Assembly: GCA_945883425.1 (NCBI GenBank)
Contig: CAMCXM010000001.1
Span: 43,424 to 107,423, forward strand
Origin: Spirosoma fluviale
Lineage (GTDB): Bacteria; Bacteroidota; Bacteroidia; Cytophagales; Flexibacteraceae
Length of the DNA: 64,000 nt
Direction: 5' to 3'
The notes under the pieces are model-generated. The model worked only from the letters and a program-made list of their open reading frames with translations, had not been told where the DNA came from and searched no databases. Shown in pieces: positions 1-9,275 of the stretch. Numbering within the stretch: position 1 is the stretch's first letter; each line of letters opens with the position of its first letter. A program made the position numbers and the translations under genes.

Positions 1-1
1 T

Positions 2-58
2 GCTGGCCGTATTTTCTCGAATATCAGGATGGTCTTCGACTAGAAGGATTTTTTTCAT
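2..58 (-). CDS. Response regulator receiver domain protein, N-terminal fragment cut by the window edge
   Basis: Reverse complement of 2..58 reads MKKILLVEDHPDIRENTAS, typical of a REC domain N-terminus; frame open to the edge. Not in the ORF track. Confidence 0.8.
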   Translation of the reverse strand, partial: MKKILLVEDHPDIRENTAS

Positions 59-179
59 TTTGGCTTTTAACTAAAAGGCGAATATAACCAATAGACCAAC
101 CCTATAGCCATGATATATTCCGGTGGTGCTGTTGATGATGGTAAGGTTTGGATGATAAAAAAGCCGAAACGAATACGAT

Positions 180-1592
180 TTAATTGTTCCTCAATTCCAG
201 CAGGGCCACATTTTCCACATGGTGGGTATGCGGAAACATATCCACCGGCTGGATTTCCTTCACTTCATACACCTCCGTCATCAGGGCCAGATCGCGGGCC
301 TGCGTGGCCGGATTGCAACTCACATACACTATCCGCTGCGGCCTCATTTTGAGGATCGATTCCACCACATCGGGATGCATCCCCGCTCTTGGAGGATCGG
401 TTATGAGCACATCCGGAACCCCGTTTTCTTCCACAAACTTTTCGTTGAGCACTTTGGCCATATCGCCGGCGAAAAACAAAGTATTCGTCAAACCATTCAT
501 TTCGGCGTTTACACGGGCATCTTCGACTGCGGCCTCCACATATTCGATACCGACCACAAAGCCGGCTTTGCGGGCCAGAAACTGCGCAATGGTTCCGGTT
601 CCGGTGTATAAATCGTAAACCAGATCGTTTTCACGAATTCCCGCCAGTTTGTCCACCAGTTGATATAAAACCAAGGCCTGGTCGGCATTGGTCTGATAGA
701 AGGAAGTTGGCCCTACGCGAAATTTCAGGTCTTCCATTACCTCCATCACCACATCGGTTCCCGAAAAAACGCGGGCCTTCAGATCGGAATAGGCATCGTT
801 GCGCTTCTGATTGAGAATGGTTTGGAGAGAAGTGATCTGTGGAAAGGCTTCCTGCATCGCTGTGAGCATGGCCTTTAGTTCTTCGGGATGGTTTTCAGCG
901 ATCAGAAGTAGAACCATCAGTTCGCCGGAAGCCGTCGTCCGGATCATCAGGTTGCGCAGCATCCCCGTTTGTGCCCGGAGATTGAAAAAGCTGAGCTTGT
1001 GTTTTTCGGCGTAGGCTTTGGTCCACAAACGGATGGCATTGCTGGGTTCGGGTTGCAGAAAGCACTCTTTTACGTCCAGAATTTTGTCGAAACGCTTGGG
1101 AATATGGAAGCCCAGACCATTCAGATCGGGACGGTTTTCACGGTCCATGTCCGATTCGTCGAGCCACCGCTGGTCGGAGAAGGTGTACTCAAGTTTGTTG
1201 CGGTAGTAGGTGGTTTTGGAAGAAGCCACGATCGGATGCCAGTTGCCTTCCCTGATTTTGCCGATCCGTTCGAAGGCATCTTTTACCTGCTTGGTTTTGA
1301 GCTCCAGCTGTTTGTTGTAGTCGAGGTTCTGCCATTTACAACCGCCGCACACACCGAAGTGGGAGCAAAAGGCTTCCTGACGGTCGGGAGACGGTTCTTT
1401 CATCCGGTACACCCGGGCTTCGGCATAGGATTTTTTATCCTTTTCCACCAGAATATCCACCAGGTCGCCGGGCACTCCGCCTTCTACGAAATAGACTTTA
1501 TCCTCAATCCGGGCGACGCATTTTCCTTCGGCGGCGATGTCCAGAAGGCGTACATTTTCCTTGACCTTGTTGCGTGGTTTTCTGTTTTTCAT
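180..1592 (-). CDS. rlmD: 23S rRNA (uracil-5-)-methyltransferase, RlmD/TrmA family
   Basis: 470 aa with N-terminal TRAM-like region, Cys cluster CSHFGVCGGCKWQ, YDLYTGTGTIAQFLA, ITDPPRAGMHPDVV, VYVSCNPATQARDL. Confidence 0.93.
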   Translation of the reverse strand: MKNRKPRNKVKENVRLLDIAAEGKCVARIEDKVYFVEGGVPGDLVDILVEKDKKSYAEARVYRMKEPSPDRQEAFCSHFGVCGGCKWQNLDYNKQLELKTKQVKDAFERIGKIREGNWHPIVASSKTTYYRNKLEYTFSDQRWLDESDMDRENRPDLNGLGFHIPKRFDKILDVKECFLQPEPSNAIRLWTKAYAEKHKLSFFNLRAQTGMLRNLMIRTTASGELMVLLLIAENHPEELKAMLTAMQEAFPQITSLQTILNQKRNDAYSDLKARVFSGTDVVMEVMEDLKFRVGPTSFYQTNADQALVLYQLVDKLAGIRENDLVYDLYTGTGTIAQFLARKAGFVVGIEYVEAAVEDARVNAEMNGLTNTLFFAGDMAKVLNEKFVEENGVPDVLITDPPRAGMHPDVVESILKMRPQRIVYVSCNPATQARDLALMTEVYEVKEIQPVDMFPHTHHVENVALLELRNN

Positions 1593-1819
1593 GGAAGGGC
1601 AAAACTAGGGTGTTTTTTCTGAACGGAAATGGGGCAGTCTGATTGACCTTCCTGGAGCGCCGCCGGGATTCGTGTGTCGCCAAGGCTGCTGATGGAGAAA
1701 AATATTCTATTTATCATTTGGCGCTGTTGGCACCACTGAAAACATCACGAATCATTCATGATTGAATGGTCAGCTATTCCCCAAAACGCCGTCCTCAAAT
1801 TACATAAATCCTGTCCTTC

Positions 1820-3118
1820 TTACGGTTTTGTATACGTTCGGATCAAATCCCAGGTGGAACGATCGCCTTCATAAATGCTGTTCAGTCCTTGTTCTTCCAC
1901 ACCCGGGTCGCCGCGAAAAGGTTCGCCGGATTTCCACAGGCTACCGTCCTTTGGAAAGGCAGTAAATCCTCCGAACGTCCAGAACGCCAGACCACCGAAT
2001 TGCGGATGCTCATTCTTTTTCCAAATGTCCATCGCCCAGTTGTAGTACTGGTCCCGGCTGGTCGTGGTGCTTTCGGCTGTGTAAAGATGACCATCACGGG
2101 GAAGGCCAAATTCTTCCAGAACGAGGGGCTTTTTCAATTCTTTGGCTACCTCCAGATGCCGGTTGAGCATCGCTCCTGACTTCTCCAGCACCTTGTACAT
2201 GTTGGCCGAAATGCTGGTGTCGGGAAACCACTTCCAGTTTTTGGGCCAGATGTGGAGAGTAAGGTAATCAACCGTGGAATTGCGGTGCGCTTTTTTATAC
2301 TCGCTCATGTCAAAATCATAGGCCACATCGCCTTCGATACCGGTTGCCACCATGTGGTTCTGGTCCAGTTTTTTGATCAGGAGTGAGGTTTCCTGTACCC
2401 ATTTCTGGTAGGCTTCGTTGGCGGCAGGTCTCATCGGACGGGGTTCATTGGCCAGTTCCCAGGAAAAAATCGCAGGATCAGACTTATAGGGCTTTCCCGT
2501 AATGGAATTGACCCGTGTAACGACTTTTGAGATCAGTTCATTTACCTGATGGATGCAGTCTTTACAGGTGTAAAATTGGGAAATGTAATCGCGGTACCCG
2601 TCCCAGGTCCAGCCTTCACTTTTTGGAAGAGGCGTCTTTCCGGTGCCATTCCATTCCAGATACTGACCAAAACCGCCGCTCCATTCCCAGTTGTTGGTGA
2701 AGAACAAAACGAGTTTGAGGTCACGCTTTCCACATTCCACCAAAAGAAAATCGAGGCCCTTCAGCACGTCTTCATTGAACATTCCTTTCTGTGGTTGATA
2801 AGAAGGCGAAACCCGAAGTGGAAACGAACTGTCTCCTTCCGACGAAACAAGAACGCGAATGTTGCGAACGCCTTGTTCCTTCAGAAAATCCAGCTCCTTC
2901 AACAACCGGGCCTGATCTCCGGGACCGGATTTCATGCCCAGATGCGCTGCCGGCCAATAGTTGACACCAATAAATTTGTATGGCCTTTTGTCCATTTCAA
3001 ACCGACCGTTTTTTACTTTTACGATGCCTCTTTTTCCTCCCTGATCAGAGGAAGCGATTGCAGGCATAAAGACCAGTAAGAAGAAACAGAATGATGTGAA
3101 ATGAATGGAAAATCGCAT
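1820..3118 (-). CDS. Secreted glycoside hydrolase, GH5-like (mannanase/cellulase type)
   Basis: Signal peptide from internal Met MRFSIHFTSFCFFLLVFMPAIAS; FIGVNYWPAAHLG, WELANEPRPM, LVLEEFGLPRDG motifs. Confidence 0.8.
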   Translation of the reverse strand: MRFSIHFTSFCFFLLVFMPAIASSDQGGKRGIVKVKNGRFEMDKRPYKFIGVNYWPAAHLGMKSGPGDQARLLKELDFLKEQGVRNIRVLVSSEGDSSFPLRVSPSYQPQKGMFNEDVLKGLDFLLVECGKRDLKLVLFFTNNWEWSGGFGQYLEWNGTGKTPLPKSEGWTWDGYRDYISQFYTCKDCIHQVNELISKVVTRVNSITGKPYKSDPAIFSWELANEPRPMRPAANEAYQKWVQETSLLIKKLDQNHMVATGIEGDVAYDFDMSEYKKAHRNSTVDYLTLHIWPKNWKWFPDTSISANMYKVLEKSGAMLNRHLEVAKELKKPLVLEEFGLPRDGHLYTAESTTTSRDQYYNWAMDIWKKNEHPQFGGLAFWTFGGFTAFPKDGSLWKSGEPFRGDPGVEEQGLNSIYEGDRSTWDLIRTYTKP

Positions 3119-3190
3119 GGATGACTGGTTTAACAACTGGAACCTATAGAAAAATAAAGGTAAAAGGAAGAAGTCAAAAGTCAAATGAGG

Positions 3191-3246
3191 ATTCAGGATT
3201 CAGTAATCAGGATTCAGTAACCAGGATTCAGTAACCAGGATTCAGG
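3191..3246. repeat. Heptanucleotide tandem array (ATTCAGG/ATTCAGT/AACCAGG), 8 units
   Basis: Read directly: ATTCAGG ATTCAGT AATCAGG ATTCAGT AACCAGG ATTCAGT AACCAGG ATTCAGG. Confidence 0.9.
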
Positions 3247-3344
3247 TGAAGAATTCAAACCCCAAAGGCACCACAACCACGAACTAAAAACTACTCAACC
3301 CGGTAAGCGGGCTGTCCACATATCGGGCTACCTGCATTCTATTT

Positions 3345-3372
3345 ATAATTCATCCTTCATAACTCATAATTC
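3345..3372. repeat. Heptanucleotide tandem array (ATAATTC-like), 4 units
   Basis: ATAATTC ATCCTTC ATAACTC ATAATTC. Confidence 0.7.
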
Positions 3373-3399
3373 CCCAGTCAGCTAACCGAAAAAAGCCCC

Positions 3400-3434
3400 C
3401 CAACCAATAACCACAAACCACTAATCATTAACCC
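3400..3434. repeat. Heptanucleotide tandem array (CAAACCA-like, reverse complement related to TGGTTTG/GTGGTTT), 5 units
   Basis: CCAACCA ATAACCA CAAACCA CTAATCA TTAACCC; same family as the array at 62225..62429 in opposite orientation. Confidence 0.7.
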
Positions 3435-3440
3435 CTCGCC

Positions 3441-4763
3441 CTATTCGTATCTCAGACTTTCAATCGGATTGGCGCCTGCCGCTTTGCGGGCTGGGAAAAT
3501 GCCGAACACAAGACCCACCGTGATGGCGACGCCGAAGGACAGCACCACCGAAAAGCCGGTGATGAAGGTTTGGATGCCGGCCAGTTTTTCCACACTGAAA
3601 CAGATTACAATGCCCAGCACGATGCCCGCCAGGCCGCCCGAAAAACTGATGGCCACCGCCTCGGCGATGAACTGCCACACGATGTCTTTCTTCTGAGCGC
3701 CAATCGCCAGACGGAGTCCGATTTCTTTCACCCGCTCCATCACCGAGGCCAGCATGATGTTCATAATCCCGATTCCACCCACCAGCAGCGAAATGGAGGC
3801 AATCACACCCAGCACAATATTGAACAGCTTTTTGGTTTTCTGCTCCTGCTTGAGCAACAGTTCGGGCACCACAATTTCCACATCTTCCACCCCGTTGTGC
3901 CGCCGGTTGAGGATTTTACTGATCAGGTCCACCGACGATTCCATGTGCTCACTTTCCTTGATGTTGACCACCAGCCGGTCGATCTGGTGGTAGTTTTCGG
4001 TGTTCTTTTTCTTGTCGTCGTTGTCTTCCCAGGGCCGGCGTTTCATGCTCGAAGGCGTGGTGAGGCCCCGGTTGTTGTACCGCAAAAGCACGGTTTTAAT
4101 GGGGGTATAAATATCGGAATTGTAGTTCCGGATGGAGAGCTTCTCAATGTTTTTGTCGCTCAGCAGTCCGCCTTCGAGCACGCCCACCACCTGAAGCCAG
4201 ACGTTGCCGCACTTAATAAACTGCCCGATGGGATTGATTTTGGAGAAATACGTGGCCTTGATCTGGCGGCCAATGATGCAGACGGCATCGGCGTTGTCGA
4301 GTTGTTTGGGTGAGAAATATTTGCCTTCGCCCACATTCACACCGGCCATCTGAAAATAGGCATTGCTCACGCCGATTAACCGGCCAGGCTGGCGGATACC
4401 GTCCCGCATAAACGGTGTTTTGATCTCAATTTCGGGACTGATCGCACCGGCATGTTCAACAGTGGCCAGGATGTTTTCGGCGTCTTTGAGGTTGAGTCCG
4501 GGCGAAAATTTGGGCTTGTCTTTGTTGTCTTTTTCTTCCTGCTTTTTCGCCGGATCAGGAGGAAGGGCTTTGATGATGAGGTTATTCGATCCCACCAGAC
4601 GGATTTGTTCGAGAATTTCCCGTTCGGCCCCGGCCCCAATCGCCAGCATGGCAATCACGGCCGCCACACCAAAAATGATGCCCAGCGAAGTAAGAAAGGC
4701 CCGGAACCGGTTGGTCGCCAGGGCTTCCAGACCCATTTTAAAATTCATCAGTAACCGCTCCAT
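3441..4763 (-). CDS. ABC transporter permease, MacB/FtsX type
   Basis: 440 aa; MGLEALATNRFRAFLTSLGIIFGVAAVIAMLAIGAGAEREI N-terminus, GGIGIMNIMLASVMERVKEIGLRLAIGA, C-terminal GIFPARKAAGANPIESLRYE. Confidence 0.92.
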   Translation of the reverse strand: MERLLMNFKMGLEALATNRFRAFLTSLGIIFGVAAVIAMLAIGAGAEREILEQIRLVGSNNLIIKALPPDPAKKQEEKDNKDKPKFSPGLNLKDAENILATVEHAGAISPEIEIKTPFMRDGIRQPGRLIGVSNAYFQMAGVNVGEGKYFSPKQLDNADAVCIIGRQIKATYFSKINPIGQFIKCGNVWLQVVGVLEGGLLSDKNIEKLSIRNYNSDIYTPIKTVLLRYNNRGLTTPSSMKRRPWEDNDDKKKNTENYHQIDRLVVNIKESEHMESSVDLISKILNRRHNGVEDVEIVVPELLLKQEQKTKKLFNIVLGVIASISLLVGGIGIMNIMLASVMERVKEIGLRLAIGAQKKDIVWQFIAEAVAISFSGGLAGIVLGIVICFSVEKLAGIQTFITGFSVVLSFGVAITVGLVFGIFPARKAAGANPIESLRYE

Positions 4764-4778
4764 TTCCTTTATCCGGAA

Positions 4779-6158
4779 TTATTTGCCTTCAGTGGCTATG
4801 GCGGGCTTAAATTCTGATTTCGGTGCCTGGTGCAGACTCTGGAAATCGGCCCAGCGTTTTTTCCAGGTGGCGTTTTCACTCTGAACCGGCGCCAGTGGCT
4901 TTTGAACCAGTTTTTTAAACTCCAGCCCCGATGTGTCCGTCGGAGTAGAAAGCAGAATCCGATCTTCTTTTTTCAACCCTCCGTAGATAATGCCATGGGT
5001 TTCGTTCACCGCTCCCACCAGAACCTGCTGGCGAACCAGACTTGTTCCATCTTTTTTGTAGACAAATGAGTGCCCGTTTGTATTGTTGAGGGCCTCGAGA
5101 GGAATGCTCAACACGTTGGTATACAGACCGGCGTGGATTTTACAACTGGTGGTCATGGCAGGGCGCAGCGACGGATCCTGTGTAAGTACATCAATCAGTA
5201 CCTCAAATACTTTGGCATCGGAATTGGGTTTCTGCTCACCCACATTGGCCACCTGCACCACGCCCCCTTCCAGCTTTTTACCCGGTTCGGCATCGAGTCC
5301 GATTTCAACATACTGGCCTACTTTTACTTTCTGAATATCCACTTCATTGATGTAGGTAATCACCTGCATCTGGGTAAGATCGGGAAGCGTGGCCACACTT
5401 GGATCCCAGCTGTTTACGGTGGATCCCACTATTTTTTTGGCCCCGTTCCAGTTGCGGCTGTAGATCACCATCCCGGCTTTGGGTGCCATAATGGTGAGTT
5501 TGCCAATGAGGTCGCTCAGGCGTTTTTGCTTGCTTTGGGCCAGACTCAGATCCGACTGAATGATCTGTACTTTGGTGACGGCCTGCTTTACCTTGGTTAT
5601 ATAGTTTTCGGTTTTAACGGTGAAGCTTTTCATCGCCTTCTCCAGCTCGATTTCTTTCTGGCGGATGGCGGCAGGTGCCTCAAACCGGCTCTGTTCTTTT
5701 TCGAGTCTTGCCTGTTCGACGGCATATTTCTGGTTGTAGAGATCATCACGGGCTTCACGCAAAGTGAGAGTGGTATCGAGGCGGGCCTGGTTGAATTCGG
5801 ATGTTTTTTTGTCTACCTCCAGATTGGCATCGCCCAGTTTACTGAGGATCGGATTTTTTTCGATGGAGGCTACATAGTCGCCTGCTTTCACCACGGTTCC
5901 TTCCTGAATGAGGTCTTCAATTTTCAATTCAGAATAAATCCCGGATTGCTGGAGTTCGGGACCGGGAGCCATAATTTCAGTCTGGTTTTTTGCCTTGAGT
6001 TCGCCGGTGGAGGTGACAAAAATCTCAAAAGGACCTTTTCGAACCGTCGCTTCGAGCACCACACTTGCCTCTCCTTTGGCAGGATTGTACATAAAATAAG
6101 CCAGTGCGCCAGCAACTACGGCGATGATAAGTCCGATCAGCAGGTTTTTAAATTTCAT
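4779..6158 (-). CDS. HlyD/MacA-type periplasmic adaptor subunit
   Basis: 459 aa; N-terminal TM, TVRKGPFEIFVTSTGELKAKNQTEI, long coiled coil, MAPKAGMVIYSRNW; immediately upstream of the permease. Confidence 0.85.
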   Translation of the reverse strand: MKFKNLLIGLIIAVVAGALAYFMYNPAKGEASVVLEATVRKGPFEIFVTSTGELKAKNQTEIMAPGPELQQSGIYSELKIEDLIQEGTVVKAGDYVASIEKNPILSKLGDANLEVDKKTSEFNQARLDTTLTLREARDDLYNQKYAVEQARLEKEQSRFEAPAAIRQKEIELEKAMKSFTVKTENYITKVKQAVTKVQIIQSDLSLAQSKQKRLSDLIGKLTIMAPKAGMVIYSRNWNGAKKIVGSTVNSWDPSVATLPDLTQMQVITYINEVDIQKVKVGQYVEIGLDAEPGKKLEGGVVQVANVGEQKPNSDAKVFEVLIDVLTQDPSLRPAMTTSCKIHAGLYTNVLSIPLEALNNTNGHSFVYKKDGTSLVRQQVLVGAVNETHGIIYGGLKKEDRILLSTPTDTSGLEFKKLVQKPLAPVQSENATWKKRWADFQSLHQAPKSEFKPAIATEGK

Positions 6159-6265
6159 TCAATGGTTGATCTGAATGCCAAAACTTAGAAATTCCATCAG
6201 TCCATCCAATTTTTTGGGATGAATGGTTCAATTCGATGCCCAGCAAAACGGAGAAGAATGGGAAT

Positions 6266-8122
6266 TTATTTCGGATCTCCTGTTTTTTGAAACAGTTGGT
6301 TATGGATCAGACCTTGTCGGTAATACTGCACCCGGCTGATGAGAACCGTCCGTAACCCTGTCGGTTTGGGTCTGTTATTTACCGCCTGCCAGAGCCAGCC
6401 TTCTACCGGGTCGATTGCGCTCCAGCTCAGGTTTCCGTCGGGATGAAACAAATGGTATTTCTGATCCTGAAATACGATCGGATAGCCGGGATTCGTTGCC
6501 CGCAAAGAATTACCCAGTTTGTTTTCATACAATGACTTCGATCCAACCAGATCGGAGATACCGGGCGCCAGATCGAGATGCTGCACCCAACGACTGGTAT
6601 CGGCCTTCAGTTGAACGGAAGGCGAAAAGAGCACCAGTGGAACATCGTAAGAACCAACCAGTCCGGCATAGTTTGGATCGATGCTGGCCTGTGTATGATC
6701 GGCCGTGAGGACAAACAAGGTGTTGGCAAACCAGGGTTTGGTCCGGGCAGTTTCAAAAAACCGGCGGAGGGCAAAATCGGAATAGGAAATAGCTTCGTGC
6801 ACCGGAAGCGGACCTTTTTTGAACCGTCCTTTATACCGATCGGGAATGGTATAGGGCTGGTGCGAGCTGAGGGTAAAAATGCCGGCGGCAAAGGGTTGTT
6901 TGAAACCATCCAGCCGGTTGGAAACAAACTGAAGGAAAGGCTCATCAAAAATGCCCCAGTTGCCATCGAAATCCTTCTGATCGGGATATTCGTTCATCCC
7001 GTAATAGGCATCAAAACCAGCCACTTTACTGAACAGATCAAAGGCCATGGTGCCGTTTTTTCCGCCGTGGAAAAAGGCTGTCTGGTATCCGTCCTTTTTC
7101 AAACGGGTTCCTAAACCTTCCATCCGGATGGAGAGATAGGGCGAGGTGGCAAAGGCTTCGTCCATCCAGGCAGGAACGGATGCGAGAATGGAAGGCAGAG
7201 CATCTCTCGACGTCCTGCCATTGGCAAAATGATGGGGAAAGTAAATTCCAGTCCGTGCCAGAGAATCGAGGAAGGGTGTGTAGCTGGTGACGTTTCCTTC
7301 GAGCCCGGTGTATTCGGTGGCAAAACTTTCGAGGATGATGAGCACCACATTGTGTCCTTTCAGCGGAGCCGTACCCGGTTGATTTTGTGGAAACAAAGAG
7401 GCACTCTCCGATTCGCTCAACCACTTCTGATCCGGAAGGGGTTTGAATTCCGTCGATTTAAAAAGAAGAAAAGGCGTAGTGAGAACGGCATGACCTGCTT
7501 CGGATTGGGGAAGTGTAAATGCTTCGCCCGGAAGCATAGGTTTTACCTGGAACGAATTCCGGATCATCATTACCCCTAAACCAACGCAGACCAGAACCTG
7601 AAAAAAGGCGGTCAAAGGTTTTGAATGTTCTCCGGAAGGACGGGACGGAAAGGAGCGGTACAATCCAAAAATCATCAGCCCGAAAACCGGAACCATGGGC
7701 CAGTAATGCACCATCAGTTGCGGAAGTTGCCGAAGCGAATCGGCCAGTAGAAACTCGAGTGTGGTGTAGGAAGTCCGCCGGTTGTTGAATGCAAAAAACG
7801 GCACGTCAATGGCATTGAGGAGAAGGAACAAGCTGTTGGCAACCACAAATATCCATTTCAGAATTCCGTACACATTCCGGTGAAAGTGGAACGGAAGCAG
7901 GAGGATCACCCAAAAAACTAAATCGATGCTGGCAATGGTGGAGGCATCAAAACGAAGCGACAGAATGACGAATGAAAACCAGTCTGATACAGTCAGCTTT
8001 GCGAACATTTCGGGGTACATCACCACAAACGCCACCCGGCAAAGCCAGTAGAATACCAGCACCATGATGGTTGGAAGGCCGATCCAACGTAGGTTTGCAG
8101 GAAATATCCAGTGAGGTAGCAA
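6266..8122 (-). CDS. LTA synthase family sulfatase / phosphoglycerol transferase-like membrane protein
   Basis: N-terminal TM helices then VVLIILESFATEY, FANGRTSRDALPSILASVP, FFHGGKNGTM, LFVLTADHTQ. ORF track start (8293) would overlap the GT2 gene antisense; start set to TTG 8122, alternative ATG 8065. Confidence 0.8.
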   Translation of the reverse strand: MLPHWIFPANLRWIGLPTIMVLVFYWLCRVAFVVMYPEMFAKLTVSDWFSFVILSLRFDASTIASIDLVFWVILLLPFHFHRNVYGILKWIFVVANSLFLLLNAIDVPFFAFNNRRTSYTTLEFLLADSLRQLPQLMVHYWPMVPVFGLMIFGLYRSFPSRPSGEHSKPLTAFFQVLVCVGLGVMMIRNSFQVKPMLPGEAFTLPQSEAGHAVLTTPFLLFKSTEFKPLPDQKWLSESESASLFPQNQPGTAPLKGHNVVLIILESFATEYTGLEGNVTSYTPFLDSLARTGIYFPHHFANGRTSRDALPSILASVPAWMDEAFATSPYLSIRMEGLGTRLKKDGYQTAFFHGGKNGTMAFDLFSKVAGFDAYYGMNEYPDQKDFDGNWGIFDEPFLQFVSNRLDGFKQPFAAGIFTLSSHQPYTIPDRYKGRFKKGPLPVHEAISYSDFALRRFFETARTKPWFANTLFVLTADHTQASIDPNYAGLVGSYDVPLVLFSPSVQLKADTSRWVQHLDLAPGISDLVGSKSLYENKLGNSLRATNPGYPIVFQDQKYHLFHPDGNLSWSAIDPVEGWLWQAVNNRPKPTGLRTVLISRVQYYRQGLIHNQLFQKTGDPK

Positions 8123-8128
8123 TCCGGT

Positions 8129-9163
8129 ATGCAGAATGAAGCCGCAAAAATGGGGGAAAATGTTGGGGAATGGCCCTTCGTATCTGTTTTTGTCGCCGCC
8201 CGCAACGAAGAACACAACCTCGAAGCCTGTCTGCGTTCCCTCCAAACCCAGCAATACCCCGGAAATTTTGAAGTCTGGATCGGAGACGATCATTCAACGG
8301 ACGGAACCGCATTGATTGGAAATGCGTTTTCTCAGCGAGACAGCCGGTTTCATTTTCTTTCGGTCCCCGACCCAAACAGCCATGTAAAGGGCAAAGCTTT
8401 GGCACTGGCCTGCATGGCGAAAGAAGCGAAAGGCGAAATCTTTCTGGTCTGTGATGCCGATATGACCATGCCTCCGACCTGGATGCAGGCCATGATTTCG
8501 GGAATGCAGCGGGAAAATGTGGACATGGTAAACGGCACCACGGCCACAAAAGGCGACACCATTTTTTCGGCTCTACAGGCCATCGACTGGCTCATTCCCC
8601 AGGCGACGTTTTCCTGGCTGAGCCGGTTTGACATCACTTACACGGCGATGGGCAACAACATGGGCATCACCCTGAAAGCCTATGAAGCCACGGGAGGATA
8701 CTTCGAACTGCCCTTTTCCCTGACGGAAGATTTCGAGTTGTTCCAGAAGGCCCGGTCGCTGGGTTTCCGGCTCCGTCATTTGTACCGCACCGACGTGTTC
8801 GGCATCTCGGCTCCCCAGAAAAAACCATCCGACTGGCTGCAGCAACACGTCCGCTGGATGGTGGGTTTCGACCAGCTTCCCTTCCGGCAACAGTGGGTTT
8901 TTTATGCCCAGCTGCTGTTTTATCCCGTTTTGATACTGTCCTTTTTTATGGGGCTTCCGGTGTTAAGAGACAGCCTGATGCTGATGTGGTTGGGTAAATT
9001 TTTGTACAATGGTTACCTGCTGGTGGGCATCCGTCAGTTTCATTTACTGACCTGGCTTCCGTTGTATGAAATTCTGTTTTGGCCTGCCTATATATCCTGT
9101 TGGGTGAAGTATCGGTTTTCAAAAGAAATTCATTGGAAAGGACGGAGCTGGAAATCCGGTTAA
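8129..9163 (+). CDS. Family 2 glycosyltransferase, membrane-associated
   Basis: PFVSVFVAARNEEHNLEACLRSL, WIGDDHSTDGT, VCDADMTMPPTW, QQHVRWMVGFDQLPFRQQ; C-terminal TM helices. Confidence 0.88.
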   Translation: MQNEAAKMGENVGEWPFVSVFVAARNEEHNLEACLRSLQTQQYPGNFEVWIGDDHSTDGTALIGNAFSQRDSRFHFLSVPDPNSHVKGKALALACMAKEAKGEIFLVCDADMTMPPTWMQAMISGMQRENVDMVNGTTATKGDTIFSALQAIDWLIPQATFSWLSRFDITYTAMGNNMGITLKAYEATGGYFELPFSLTEDFELFQKARSLGFRLRHLYRTDVFGISAPQKKPSDWLQQHVRWMVGFDQLPFRQQWVFYAQLLFYPVLILSFFMGLPVLRDSLMLMWLGKFLYNGYLLVGIRQFHLLTWLPLYEILFWPAYISCWVKYRFSKEIHWKGRSWKSG

Positions 9164-9275
9164 AGAAATCCGGATGGTAGGGAGATGTCCTTGAAAGTAT
9201 TGTTTGGTTCCTGTATGTTTGTATCCTGTGAATCCGCCAGCACATCCAACCTTCGCTGCGGATCACAATCCTGAT

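Noticed and set aside
969-1622. 217-aa plus-strand ORF
   Set aside because: Antisense to clearly coding rlmD.
3570-4313. 247-aa plus-strand ORF
   Set aside because: Shadow ORF opposite the MacB-type permease; His-rich, no domain.
5070-6188. 372-aa plus-strand ORF
   Set aside because: Long open frame antisense to the HlyD-type adaptor; composition (His/Phe/Gly rich) typical of a shadow ORF.
7947-8549. 200-aa minus-strand ORF
   Set aside because: Antisense to GT2 and in another frame of the sulfatase 5-prime end; Pro/Arg/Cys-rich shadow.
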